A stretch of 64,000 nucleotides of DNA, taken from positions 310,001 through 374,000 of the forward strand of contig JBKGRZ010000004.1 in the NCBI GenBank assembly GCA_046518185.1. Direction: 5' to 3'. Below, in pieces: positions 44,365-51,394 of the stretch. The notes below the pieces were generated by a model. It saw only the letters and a list, made by a program, of their open reading frames with translations, was not told the DNA's origin and did no database searches. This DNA is from Scandinavium vulneris_A. Its GTDB lineage: Bacteria > Pseudomonadota > Gammaproteobacteria > Enterobacterales > Enterobacteriaceae. A program made the translations under genes and the position numbers. The stretch's first letter is position 1, and each line of letters starts with the position of its first letter.

Positions 44365-44772
44365 TTATTTTTTTAGGCTGCGTTTCTTGGCTTTAAGTAA
44401 TTCTTCAAGCAGGTTTTGATTGTTTACCACTCTGGCTCGGAGTTCGCTAAGCAGAGCCTCTTGTTCAGTATCAGTTATTGCGGTGAAAAGTTCGAGCAAC
44501 TCCTGCTGGCGCTCATCAAGTTGGATAGGGAGATCACTTGGTTCTTCCGGTTCCTTAGTCTCATCACCAAAAAGAATCCATGCCGCAGGGCATTTTAGCA
44601 CCTTGCATAAGGCGTGAAGATTTTTTCCTGTCGGTTCACTTGTATCCCTTTCCCACTGAGATACCGATACATCGGAGATCTTCAGCGCTTTAGCTAGGGA
44701 TTTCTGTGTTAGACCGAGGCTTTTGCGGCGAGAGCGAATGCGCTCTCCAATGGTCATATCTTGTATTGTCAT
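44365..44772 (-). CDS. XRE-family prophage repressor, short form
   Basis: The 135-residue protein sits in the cI position, divergent from the Cro-like gene. The N-terminal HTH_3 domain (RIRSRRKSLGLTQKSLAKAL; KISDVSVSQWERDTSEPTGKN) occupies residues 8-70. The C-terminus is a charged helical tail (ERQQELLELFTAITDTEQEALLSEL) and not a LexA/S24 peptidase domain. No Ala-Gly cleavage site is seen, so RecA-stimulated self-cleavage is unlikely. A second ATG at codon 6 is an alternative start. Confidence 0.88.
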   Translation of the reverse strand: MTIQDMTIGERIRSRRKSLGLTQKSLAKALKISDVSVSQWERDTSEPTGKNLHALCKVLKCPAAWILFGDETKEPEEPSDLPIQLDERQQELLELFTAITDTEQEALLSELRARVVNNQNLLEELLKAKKRSLKK

Positions 44773-44774
44773 AG

Positions 44775-44838
44775 TTAGCTAATACTAATATCCCTTGATC
44801 AAGTTATGGCTTGTGTATATCTTATTAGCCATGGCTAA
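44775..44838. promoter_or_regulatory. Right operator region: three 14-bp operators at 25-bp spacing
   Basis: TTAGCTAATACTAA (44775-44788), CAAGTTATGGCTTG (44800-44813) and TTAGCCATGGCTAA (44825-44838) are palindromic or nearly so, and their starts are exactly 25 bp apart. They lie between the repressor and Cro-like genes, the place of lambda OR1-3. Confidence 0.78.
44795..44823 (+). promoter_or_regulatory. Presumed early rightward promoter pR
   Basis: TTGATC and TATCTT lie 17 bases apart, with the same -35 as pL, between the middle and right operators and 32 bases before the Cro-like gene. Confidence 0.55.
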
Positions 44839-44854
44839 TTTATGAGGTTGAAAT

Positions 44855-45088
44855 ATGTACACAAGGGATGCGCTTAAATTTTTTGGAAGTAAGAGCCGAT
44901 TGGCTGTAGCAGCAGGGGTAAAACTCCCATCGGTCTACAAATGGGGCGAACTGGTTCCAGAAGGAAGGGCAATGCGCCTTCAAAAGGCATCAAACGGTTC
45001 ATTAGTTTATGACCCTTGTTGCTATGACAGCCATGCTAAAGCAAAGCGTGAAGGGGAACTGAATCATGAAAATCAGTCCTCCGATTGA
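44855..45088 (+). CDS. cro: Cro-like DNA-binding protein
   Basis: The 77-residue protein resembles P22-type Cro: ALKFFGSKSRLAVAAGVKLPSVYKWGELVPEGRAMRLQKAS. The helix-turn-helix uses the SKSRLAVAAGV / PSVYKWG pattern. It is divergent from the repressor, with the operators between them, and would repress early transcription during lytic growth. The C-terminal tail is longer than in P22 Cro. Confidence 0.88.
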   Translation: MYTRDALKFFGSKSRLAVAAGVKLPSVYKWGELVPEGRAMRLQKASNGSLVYDPCCYDSHAKAKREGELNHENQSSD

Positions 45089-45557
45089 TGCTGTTGCATC
45101 CGAACTGGAAGCTTGGGCGCTTGAGGATGGCTGGAAAGCGGTGGGGATGGCCATAGCGGATCAATATCACGCCGATGGTGGTGGTGGCGACATTCTTCCG
45201 GCGGTCGATACCGGCGAAGGGCTCCGAAACGCGGTACAGCGTGTAAAGCGAATTTTCAGGGGATTTGACGGCCCTCGATATGCCTCGCTAGCCGATGAAC
45301 TAAAACCTGTGGCGTTAGCGGTGTTACCAGCCGACCGGAGAGCCCGTATTGAGTCGCCTCGGGATCCTGTTCTTCTGGCTACAGTCGCAGCGAAAGAGAG
45401 CATCGAGGCGGTGAATGCGGTTCATCTTCGCGCCGCACCAGCAATTGCATTGAAGGAAATTAACGACGCTATATCTGCGTTCATGGCGATGAAATCGGTG
45501 ATCGAGCCGCTTTGTTGTCCTGATGCGCGGGAAGTATACCGGAGAAGTTATGCGTGA
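45066..45557 (+). CDS. YdaT/CII-like regulator in the cII position
   Basis: The 163-residue protein resembles the YdaT family of prophage proteins, once called toxins and now seen as CII-like DNA-binding regulators. The match is strongest in QRVKRIFRGFDGPRYASLADELKPVALAVLP and AAKESIEAVNAVHLRAAPAIALKEINDAISAF. It lies directly behind the Cro-like gene (23-base overlap) and in front of the replication gene, the position of lambda cII. The assignment is by pattern. Confidence 0.65.
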   Translation: MKISPPIDAVASELEAWALEDGWKAVGMAIADQYHADGGGGDILPAVDTGEGLRNAVQRVKRIFRGFDGPRYASLADELKPVALAVLPADRRARIESPRDPVLLATVAAKESIEAVNAVHLRAAPAIALKEINDAISAFMAMKSVIEPLCCPDAREVYRRSYA

Positions 45558-46434
45558 TTACGGCAAAGTGCACACATCATTTTGGATTAGCGATGGTATG
45601 CGTCAGGTATCTGACGATGCACGACTGCTGGCTTTATACCTGCTGACTGGGCAGCACACGAACATGATCGGCTGTTTCCGTCTGCCTGATGGGTACGTTT
45701 CGGAAGACTTGGGCTGGCCTTTCGAAAGGGTTTCTAAAGGGTTTGAGGAACTGTTTCGGAACGGTTTCGCAACCAGAGATTCCTCATCCAAATGGGTACT
45801 GATCCGCAACTTCATGACCTGGAATTCTATCGAGAATCCCAATCAGGGTATTTCAGCATTACGCCTGTTTACCCAGGTTCCTGACAACGCAAGCGTAAAG
45901 CCAGAGCTGGCGCGGCTTATGGCTGATGCTATTGCTCATATTGATCCCGAAAAATTAAAGGGTTCCGAAAGGGTTATTAAACCCTTTCTTAACCAGGAAC
46001 AGGAACAGGAACAGGAACAGGAAGAAAATAATTCGGGGCATGGCGATGCCACACCCCCCGATGAAGTTCCTCATCCTGGTGATTTAGCCCAGAGCAAGAA
46101 AAATAAATATCCCACTGAGTTCGAAGAGGTCTGGTTGGTATATCCGAAACGGGCAGGAGGGAATAGCAAGTCCGAAGCGTTCAAAGCCTGGAAGGCTCGA
46201 ATTAAATCTGGCGTTGCGCAGCAAGAAATACTCAACGGGGTATTGCGCTATGCCGCGTATGTGGTCGGCACTGGAAAGCTCAACACGCAGTACGTGAAGC
46301 AGGCCGCTACGTTCTTCGGTCCTTCGAATCATTACGAGGACGAATGGAATATTCCAAACGCAGGAGATGGCGTCAGAGACGTAAACGCTATTTCGCAACC
46401 CGACAGCAAAGTTCCTGATGGTTTCACGGGGTGA
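45550..46434 (+). CDS. Phage replication initiation protein, O-like
   Basis: The 294-residue protein has an N-terminal winged-helix region (KVHTSFWISDGMRQVSDDARLLALYLLTGQHT), a Gln/Glu-rich low-complexity linker (QEQEQEQEQEE) and a C-terminal domain typical of phage O/DnaT-like proteins (FEEVWLVYPKRAGGNSKSEAFKAWKA). It would bind the phage origin, here probably inside its own gene. The ATG at 45550 follows GGAGAAG and overlaps the previous gene by 8 bases. It is coupled to the DnaC-like gene. Confidence 0.85.
   Translation: MRDYGKVHTSFWISDGMRQVSDDARLLALYLLTGQHTNMIGCFRLPDGYVSEDLGWPFERVSKGFEELFRNGFATRDSSSKWVLIRNFMTWNSIENPNQGISALRLFTQVPDNASVKPELARLMADAIAHIDPEKLKGSERVIKPFLNQEQEQEQEQEENNSGHGDATPPDEVPHPGDLAQSKKNKYPTEFEEVWLVYPKRAGGNSKSEAFKAWKARIKSGVAQQEILNGVLRYAAYVVGTGKLNTQYVKQAATFFGPSNHYEDEWNIPNAGDGVRDVNAISQPDSKVPDGFTG
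45725..45987. other. Candidate phage replication origin: AAAGGGTT iterons in the O-like gene
   Basis: AAAGGGTT occurs at 45725, 45736, 45957 and 45968, with an inverted copy AACCCTTT at 45980-45987. Within each pair the starts are exactly 11 bp apart, about one helical turn. The copies fall in all three reading frames of the gene, so a protein repeat does not explain them. Lambda and relatives also place ori iterons inside gene O. Confidence 0.6.
45994..46023. repeat. Five tandem CAGGAA hexamers
   Basis: Five exact CAGGAA units encode the Gln-Glu linker of the O-like protein, seven bases after the iteron cluster. Hexamer gain or loss would lengthen or shorten the linker without a frameshift. 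Confidence 0.9.
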
Positions 46435-46436
46435 AT

Positions 46437-47183
46437 ATGAAAAACATTTCGGCAGGCGGCGCACTCGAGCGTCTGAAAAAACTTATTCCGGCAGGTGTAC
46501 AGCCGAAGTTCTCCAGCGTTGAAGAGTGGCGCCGTTGGCAGGACGAGGAAGGCCGCAAACGAGCTGCCGAAGTGGACAAGCTGAACCAGCTGGGGCGGGC
46601 CGAAAAAATCCTCGGACGGTCGGGCATTCAGAATTTGCACCGGAACTGCACATTCAAAAATTACGACGTGCAGGGCGATGAACAGCGTCACGCGCTCAGC
46701 CTGGCAAAGAGTTACGCCATGAACTTCGGTACCGGCTTCACCAGCTTTGTTTTCAGCGGCAGCCCTGGTACCGGGAAAAATCATCTAGCCGCAGCAATCG
46801 GTAATTACCTGCTGCAGCGCGATCACACCGTGCTTATCGTCACGGTCGCTGACCTGATGCTGCGTGTCCGGGCGTGCTACGACGGCGGCCAGTCCGAGGC
46901 TTCACTTCTCGACGAGCTGTGTCGTGTCGATCTGTTGGTTCTTGATGAAGTCGGGATCCAGAAGGACTCCCGACACGAGAAGGTAATCATCAACCAGATT
47001 ATCGATCGCCGCCTGGCATCAACGCGACCGGTAGGGGTGTTGACCAACCTGAATTACAACGAGCTGGCGGCGACGTTGGGCGAGCGCGTAGTAGACCGCC
47101 TGAAGATGGATAACGGCATGTGGATCAATTTCGCGTGGGAGAGCTATCGTAAAAAAGTGACTCACCTGCGCCTGGTAAAATAA
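46437..47183 (+). CDS. DnaC-like helicase loader ATPase
   Basis: The 248-residue AAA+ protein of the DnaC/IstB type would load the host DnaB helicase at the phage origin. It has an N-terminal helical region, Walker A SGSPGTGKNHLAAAI (Lys114), Walker B VDLLVLDEVG and an Arg-rich C-terminus (VLTNLNYNELAATLGERVVDRL). The KNH in the P-loop is also found in E. coli DnaC. A GTG at 46431 overlapping the O-like stop by 4 bases is an alternative start. Confidence 0.92.
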   Translation: MKNISAGGALERLKKLIPAGVQPKFSSVEEWRRWQDEEGRKRAAEVDKLNQLGRAEKILGRSGIQNLHRNCTFKNYDVQGDEQRHALSLAKSYAMNFGTGFTSFVFSGSPGTGKNHLAAAIGNYLLQRDHTVLIVTVADLMLRVRACYDGGQSEASLLDELCRVDLLVLDEVGIQKDSRHEKVIINQIIDRRLASTRPVGVLTNLNYNELAATLGERVVDRLKMDNGMWINFAWESYRKKVTHLRLVK

Positions 47184-47201
47184 TCAAGACAAGAGGTATA
47201 T

Positions 47202-47444
47202 GTGAAAAATTCTTTATCTGACCTGAATAACCACCTGTTTGCGCAGATGGAGCGCCTGAGCGATGAATCGCTTACCGGGGATAAGTTGCAGGAAGAAATA
47301 CACCGGGCTAAAGCGGTCACCGGCATCTCATCGCAGATTATCAGCAATGCGCGTCTGGTACTCGATGCTGAGGAATACAGCCGCGGCCTGAAGCCGGACG
47401 ATACCCCGGACGTGCTGAGAGTGGGTAAATCGCATGGCGCATAA
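47202..47444 (+). CDS. Conserved small phage protein
   Basis: The 80-residue protein (MKNSLSDLNNHLFAQMERLSDESL) starts at a GTG preceded by AGAGG. Proteins like this commonly follow the dnaC-like gene in enterobacterial prophages. Largely helical; the function is unknown. Confidence 0.75.
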   Translation: MKNSLSDLNNHLFAQMERLSDESLTGDKLQEEIHRAKAVTGISSQIISNARLVLDAEEYSRGLKPDDTPDVLRVGKSHGA

Positions 47445-48015
47445 GTACAGCGAAATTGAACTGAATTGGATTAAGTGGCATGCGGCGCTTGAACGACAGG
47501 AGCTGGCCGATAAATTTAACGAGCGCTTCGGTACCACGGTGACGGCTGGCCAACTCACGTCAGTAAGGAAGCGAAAAGGTTGGTTAACCGGGCGGGATGG
47601 CCGATTCAAAAAAGGGCAATCCAAAGTGCCAGGTTCTGGCGCTAAAACTCCGAATGCCACCTCGTTCAAAAAAGGCAACCGTCCGGCGAACTATGTACCG
47701 GTTGGAACTGAAATTACTGATGGTGATGGCTATCTGCGGATAAAGGTTGCTGACCCCAACGAGTGGGAGTTTGTTCACCGGCATACATGGGAACAGCACA
47801 ATGGCCCGATCCCGTCCGGGATGGTGATCCGCTTCCTCGATGGTGACAAACAGAATGTTGCCCCCGAAAATCTGGTGATGATCACCAAGGCGGAACATGT
47901 ACACCTGAGCCGTCGGGGGTACAACGCGGCGCCGGAAGAAATCAAACCGACATTGTTTAACCTGTCAAAACTGGAGGTGAAACTCTTTGAGATTCAGCGG
48001 AATGAAGAACAGTAA
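47434..48015 (+). CDS. HNH homing-type endonuclease
   Basis: The 193-residue protein has an N-terminal helical DNA-binding region (WIKWHAALERQELADKFNERFG), a basic linker (GRFKKGQSKVPGSGAK; SFKKGNRPANYVPVGT) and a C-terminal HNH_3 domain (HRHTWEQHNGPIPSGMVIRF, NVAPENLVMI). It is a stand-alone HNH nuclease typical of phage genomes and may be a mobile gene in the replication module. It overlaps the previous gene by 11 bases. Confidence 0.9.
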   Translation: MAHKYSEIELNWIKWHAALERQELADKFNERFGTTVTAGQLTSVRKRKGWLTGRDGRFKKGQSKVPGSGAKTPNATSFKKGNRPANYVPVGTEITDGDGYLRIKVADPNEWEFVHRHTWEQHNGPIPSGMVIRFLDGDKQNVAPENLVMITKAEHVHLSRRGYNAAPEEIKPTLFNLSKLEVKLFEIQRNEEQ

Positions 48016-48079
48016 CGGTTGCTTTGGGAATCTGGCAGGGTATGATTGCGGCGGGTGCTTGAGACTTTCTGTCTTGGGC

Positions 48080-48163
48080 ATGAACACCGAAGCAGAAAGA
48101 GAAAAGCCCCGAGCTGATAAATCAACCCGAGGCCCCTCGTATGCTCGACACATGCAAGGTTAG
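48080..48163 (+). CDS. Possible mok-like leader reading frame of the hok locus
   Basis: A 27-codon frame (MNTEAEREKPRADKSTRGPS) runs through the conserved hok leader and ends at TAG in GCAAGGTTAGCCTC. The leader contains complementary blocks (GCCCCGAG / CCCGAGGC) where the antisense Sok RNA of known systems is encoded. Being an actual translated leader is uncertain. Confidence 0.35.
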   Translation: MNTEAEREKPRADKSTRGPSYARHMQG

Positions 48164-48198
48164 CCTCTTACGGATCGGAAGGTCAAGGAGAAGCAGCC

Positions 48199-48354
48199 AT
48201 GAAGCCGCAAAATTCAGTTATCTGGTGCCTTGTCATCGTCTGTCTGACGATACTGGCATTCACCCTGTTAACCCGCCATTCGCTTTACGAACTGCGGATA
48301 CGGGATGGTAGCAGGGAGGTTGCGGCAGTCATGGCATGTGAGTCCAACCAGTAA
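48199..48354 (+). CDS. Hok/Gef-family type I toxin
   Basis: The 51-residue single-pass membrane toxin starts MKPQNSVIWCLVIVCLTILA. It has the family pattern C-I-V-C-L-T, T-R-x-S-L-Y-E-L-R-x-R-D-G and REVAAVMACES. It depolarises the inner membrane when translated. The upstream leader has the typical hok sequence GCAAGGTTAGCCTCTTAC followed by CAAGGAGAAGCAGCC. A Sok-type antisense RNA is expected on the minus strand at about 48090-48150. The usual first Cys-region is slightly altered (Tyr in SLYELR where Cys is common). Confidence 0.9.
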   Translation: MKPQNSVIWCLVIVCLTILAFTLLTRHSLYELRIRDGSREVAAVMACESNQ

Positions 48355-48362
48355 GGGCAACC

Positions 48363-48382
48363 GGCGGGGAGAAATCCCCGCC
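48363..48382 (+). other. 3' hairpin of the hok transcript
   Basis: GGCGGGGA-GAAA-TCCCCGCC is a perfect 8-bp stem nine bases after the toxin stop codon. No T-run follows, so it is more likely an mRNA-structure or stability element than a terminator. Confidence 0.55.
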
Positions 48383-48550
48383 ACCGCCATGTAGAGCCGA
48401 GGCGTTCCCAGGCACCCATTCCTTTCCGTTATGCCTCGATCACAAATCTCTTATAAAAACTGCTTACATATTCATTGCGCAAAAATCAAGCAACCATATG
48501 ATTTATATCGATTTCATCAAAAATAACCCGATAATCACTGGAAAATCACA

Positions 48551-48566
48551 CTGTGTTTATATACAG
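48551..48566. promoter_or_regulatory. LexA (SOS) box inside the prophage
   Basis: CTGTGTTTATATACAG fits the LexA consensus CTGT-N8-ACAG perfectly, with flanking A..T pairs extending the palindrome (ACTG..CAGT). It lies 123 bases before the small ORF at 48690 within an AT-rich, otherwise gene-free 335-base stretch (48355-48689). Confidence 0.82.
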
Positions 48567-48689
48567 TGTTTTGATGCTCCATATCTCAAATAACCCGGAG
48601 TGGTTGATTGTGGTTCGCTGGGGTATCGGCTTAACTTTCGGGACGCGCGAAGGAAAGTAAGGGATCCCCAAAACATGCTGGAGAGAGTG

Positions 48690-48887
48690 ATGATCATACC
48701 CGACCACTTAATTCGTGGCCTGAGTAGCAGCACACGGCCTGTTGTGCTCTACAGGAACGCATACGGCGATGTTATTTACGGTTTTGTGCTGAAACCTGAT
48801 GAGTTTGTGACCAGTGTTCGGCAGATGGGAGATGCACGGAAATCAGCGGGATTCTCGGCTGTTGATGATGCCGACAATCCACTATAA
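48690..48887 (+). CDS. Small protein downstream of the SOS box
   Basis: The 65-residue protein (MIIPDHLIRGLSSSTRPVVL) ends FSAVDDADNPL. The ATG at 48690 has GGAGAG upstream; the frame is open from a GTG at 48600 and another ATG at 48675. No known family is recognised. Because it follows a LexA box and the repressor lacks a self-cleavage domain, it is a candidate SOS-induced antirepressor; that is inference only. Confidence 0.6.
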   Translation: MIIPDHLIRGLSSSTRPVVLYRNAYGDVIYGFVLKPDEFVTSVRQMGDARKSAGFSAVDDADNPL

Positions 48888-48944
48888 TCTATAGACAGGT
48901 CTGAACAACCTGCTGAGATTTCACTGTGTCACCGGAGAGAACCG

Positions 48945-49538
48945 ATGGCACAGATTCACCTGATAAAATCTGCAAACATGACACTGACCCCTGCGAATGC
49001 TGAGGCCAGCGATTTATTGCAACGCGTCAAAATGGGTGTCTGGCTGAACTGCAAAATTACGCAGGCCAGAAACTACCTCTACCACAAGCGTTTTTTCGCA
49101 CTCCTTAATCTTGGCTTTGAGTACTGGACACCAGCGGGTGGCATTATCACTCCTGCGGAAAAAGAGTACCTGAGCGGCTACATTCGATATCTGATCTCCA
49201 TCGTTGGCAACGACGACACGTTACTTCAAACCGAGCTGGACTATAACGAACGGGCAGGGCAACGCCGGGCGAATGGTCATGCCATCGTTAAATCGTTTGA
49301 AGCCTTCCGCAAATGGGCGACGGTCGAAGCTGGTTTTTATGATGAGTTCGTTCTCCCTGACAACACCCGCCGCCGGGAAGCCCGTTCTATCAGCTTTGCT
49401 AACATGAGCGAGCAGGAATTCCACGAGGTTTACAAGGCGGTTTTCAATGTCCTCTGGAACTACATTCTTTCTCATGCCTTCTCTTCACGACAGGAAGCAG
49501 AAAACGTCGCGATGCAGCTGTTGGAGTATGCAGCGTGA
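48945..49538 (+). CDS. DUF1367 phage protein
   Basis: The 197-residue protein of the DUF1367 family shows ARNYLYHKRFFALLNLGFEYW, AIVKSFEAFRKWATVEAGFYD and RSISFANMSEQEFHEVYKAV. The family lies in the nin-like region of lambdoid phages between replication genes and Q; its role is unknown. A GGAGAG site precedes the ATG. It overlaps the methyltransferase start by 4 bases. Confidence 0.9.
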   Translation: MAQIHLIKSANMTLTPANAEASDLLQRVKMGVWLNCKITQARNYLYHKRFFALLNLGFEYWTPAGGIITPAEKEYLSGYIRYLISIVGNDDTLLQTELDYNERAGQRRANGHAIVKSFEAFRKWATVEAGFYDEFVLPDNTRRREARSISFANMSEQEFHEVYKAVFNVLWNYILSHAFSSRQEAENVAMQLLEYAA

Positions 49539-50188
49539 ACCTGAATCCATATTGCCTCGAACTCAACGAACTACGTAACCGCCAGTCCCACAAGCTGAAA
49601 GAAGTGGGGGACCAGTGGCGCTCTCCTGATGCCATCTGGTGGGGTATCAATGCCAGATTCGGTCCGTTCGTCCTCGACCTGTTTGCTGATGACCACAACG
49701 CTAAATGCGAAAACTATTACACCGCCGAAGACAATGCACTGGCACAGGATTGGTCGGCGCGACTGGATACGCTCGGCGGTGCAGCATTTGCCAACCCACC
49801 TTACAGCCGCGCCCGACAATACGATGGCCAGTACATCACCGGGATGGTTCATATCGTGCAGCACGCTACAGCGATGCGGGAGCTTGGCGGCCGCTATGTC
49901 TTTTTCATTAAGTCAGCAACAAGCGAAAGCTGGTGGCCGGAAAACGCCGATCATATTGCTTTCGTTCGAGGTCGCATCAGCTTTGACCTTCCTGACTGGT
50001 ACATCCCCGCCGAAGGAGAGCCGTCGGAATCCTCTGCCGGCTTCGGTATGGCCATCGCGATTTTCGATAAAACATGGACTGGCCCGGCGACGAGCTACAT
50101 CAGCCGCGAAGAACTTGAAACCACAGGCCGCATGATCCTGACTCAGATTCAGCGGGCGGCGATGAAGTTAGTCGGGGTGGCTGTATGA
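49535..50188 (+). CDS. Phage DNA N6-adenine methyltransferase (Dam family)
   Basis: The 217-residue protein contains QWRSPDAIWWGINARFGPFVLDLFADDHNAKC and the catalytic motif IV AFANPPYSRARQYD. It is typical of the phage Dam family, which methylates adenine and may shield phage DNA or alter gene expression. Motif IV precedes a long C-terminal region; motif I (FxGxG) is not obvious, as is usual for this family. It is coupled on both sides by 4-base overlaps. Confidence 0.92.
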   Translation: MNLNPYCLELNELRNRQSHKLKEVGDQWRSPDAIWWGINARFGPFVLDLFADDHNAKCENYYTAEDNALAQDWSARLDTLGGAAFANPPYSRARQYDGQYITGMVHIVQHATAMRELGGRYVFFIKSATSESWWPENADHIAFVRGRISFDLPDWYIPAEGEPSESSAGFGMAIAIFDKTWTGPATSYISREELETTGRMILTQIQRAAMKLVGVAV

Positions 50189-50466
50189 AAACGTTCCGCA
50201 GTAAAAAGTGGCTGGCTGCTGTCGGTCAGATTGACCAGTGCGTGCTTTGCGACCGTTGGGGAACTCAGGTCGCGCATCGCAATGAAGGTAAGGGGATGGG
50301 GCTGAAAGTCGATGATTGTGCTACCGCGGCGATCTGCGTTGAGTGTCATACCGAGATCGACAACGGAAAGAACCTCACCCGGGATGAGCGCAGGCAGCTA
50401 ATGGACCGCGCCATCGTGTTAACCCTTATTCAAATCGCCCGCATGGGTCTGGTGGTGCCGAAATGA
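50185..50466 (+). CDS. DUF1364 phage protein (HNH-like zinc protein)
   Basis: The 93-residue protein has CVLCDRWGTQVAHRNEGKGMG and AAICVECHTEIDNGK, that is CxxC ... CxxCH ligands with a His in VAH. This matches the DUF1364/NinG-neighbour family with an HNH-like zinc fold. It lies just before Q, as in many lambdoid phages. The activity is unproven. Confidence 0.85.
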   Translation: MKTFRSKKWLAAVGQIDQCVLCDRWGTQVAHRNEGKGMGLKVDDCATAAICVECHTEIDNGKNLTRDERRQLMDRAIVLTLIQIARMGLVVPK

Positions 50467-51149
50467 CCCCTCAACTACTCGAGTATGCACGTATCGAACT
50501 CACTCGCGCTCTGATGGATACTTCCGGGAAAACTAAAGGGCAGCTCGAGGCGTTCAGCGAGAACCCCCTGGCAGACAAAAACCGAAATCCTCGCAAGCCG
50601 GTGCATGTTGTAGAACTGGATGACGGGCAGGGCGGCATTCGCTCAGTGAAAGCGGAAAACTCGGCGCTGTACGTGCTTGAGACACGGAGCCGCCGCAGGC
50701 CTATGCCGCCAATAAATGATTTTGAGTTTGCTGCAGCACCGTGGCGCCGCGCTGTTAATTTACTGCCAGAGCACAAGCAGGCATGGCTGCGCTACTGCTA
50801 CGGCTTCGATCTGACGTTTCGCTATCAGACGCTGATTTGCGAGGCGATATGGAATTTACACCAGTCGCAATTGCCGAAGGGTCTGTTGAGAAAGACCAAA
50901 AAACGAATCGTCTCTCTGGTTTGGCTGGCAGTACAGGAGGTGGCGGCCCGACGTTCTAACGAGACCTACAAAGAGTACGCCGGAGCGCTGCTGGCTACTC
51001 GCCTCGGCGTATCTCGTTCGACGTGGTGCGAAATCTACGCTCAGCACTGGCAGCAATTAAAACAGGCAGTAGAGGAGCTGGACGAGGTGGCGCTGCAGGA
51101 GGTCATAAATCGAAAGCCGGATCACGCTTTTGATGAGGTAAGCGCCTGA
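50463..51149 (+). CDS. Q: Antiterminator Q (phage 82 type)
   Basis: The 228-residue protein resembles the phage 82/Qin-type Q antiterminators (DTSGKTKGQLEAFSENPLAD; ENSALYVLETRSRRRPMPPIND; WLRYCYGFDLTFRYQTLI). Q modifies RNA polymerase at the late promoter so that it reads through the terminator at 51214-51240 into tRNA, lysis and head genes. It is the last gene of the rightward delayed-early operon. Confidence 0.88.
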   Translation: MTPQLLEYARIELTRALMDTSGKTKGQLEAFSENPLADKNRNPRKPVHVVELDDGQGGIRSVKAENSALYVLETRSRRRPMPPINDFEFAAAPWRRAVNLLPEHKQAWLRYCYGFDLTFRYQTLICEAIWNLHQSQLPKGLLRKTKKRIVSLVWLAVQEVAARRSNETYKEYAGALLATRLGVSRSTWCEIYAQHWQQLKQAVEELDEVALQEVINRKPDHAFDEVSA

Positions 51150-51394
51150 GTATTGCAAAACCGAACAAAATAAGCGATATTTAGCTCAATTCTGATATGT
51201 TGCCAGATTTATAAAAACCCGCCGCAGAGCGGGTTTTTTTGTATCTTCACTTATTTATTTAAATAATCTGCTCACAATCGAAGAGGGTGCATACACTTCG
51301 TACGAATCGCAGGTGGTCATATTTTAGCACACTTAGCTAATAATTTGGTCGGTGAGCTAATTACTATCCATTCCGTTGTTTTTGTTCACGACAA
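51150..51394 (+). promoter_or_regulatory. Presumed late-promoter region after Q
   Basis: This AT-rich 245-base stretch holds no ORF. It contains a terminator near its start and, by position, should carry the Q-dependent late promoter. I could not assign -10/-35 boxes or a Q-binding site with confidence. Confidence 0.4.
51214..51240 (+). terminator. Rho-independent terminator after Q
   Basis: AAAAACCCGC-CGCAGA-GCGGGTTTTTTT, 65 bases after the Q stop; a likely end of early transcription. Confidence 0.88.

Noticed and set aside
51318..51348. TTAGCTAAT-like sequences upstream of the tRNA cluster as further repressor operators
   Set aside because: Only half of the 14-bp operator pattern is present and spacing does not follow the 25-bp rule, so chance in AT-rich DNA is more likely.
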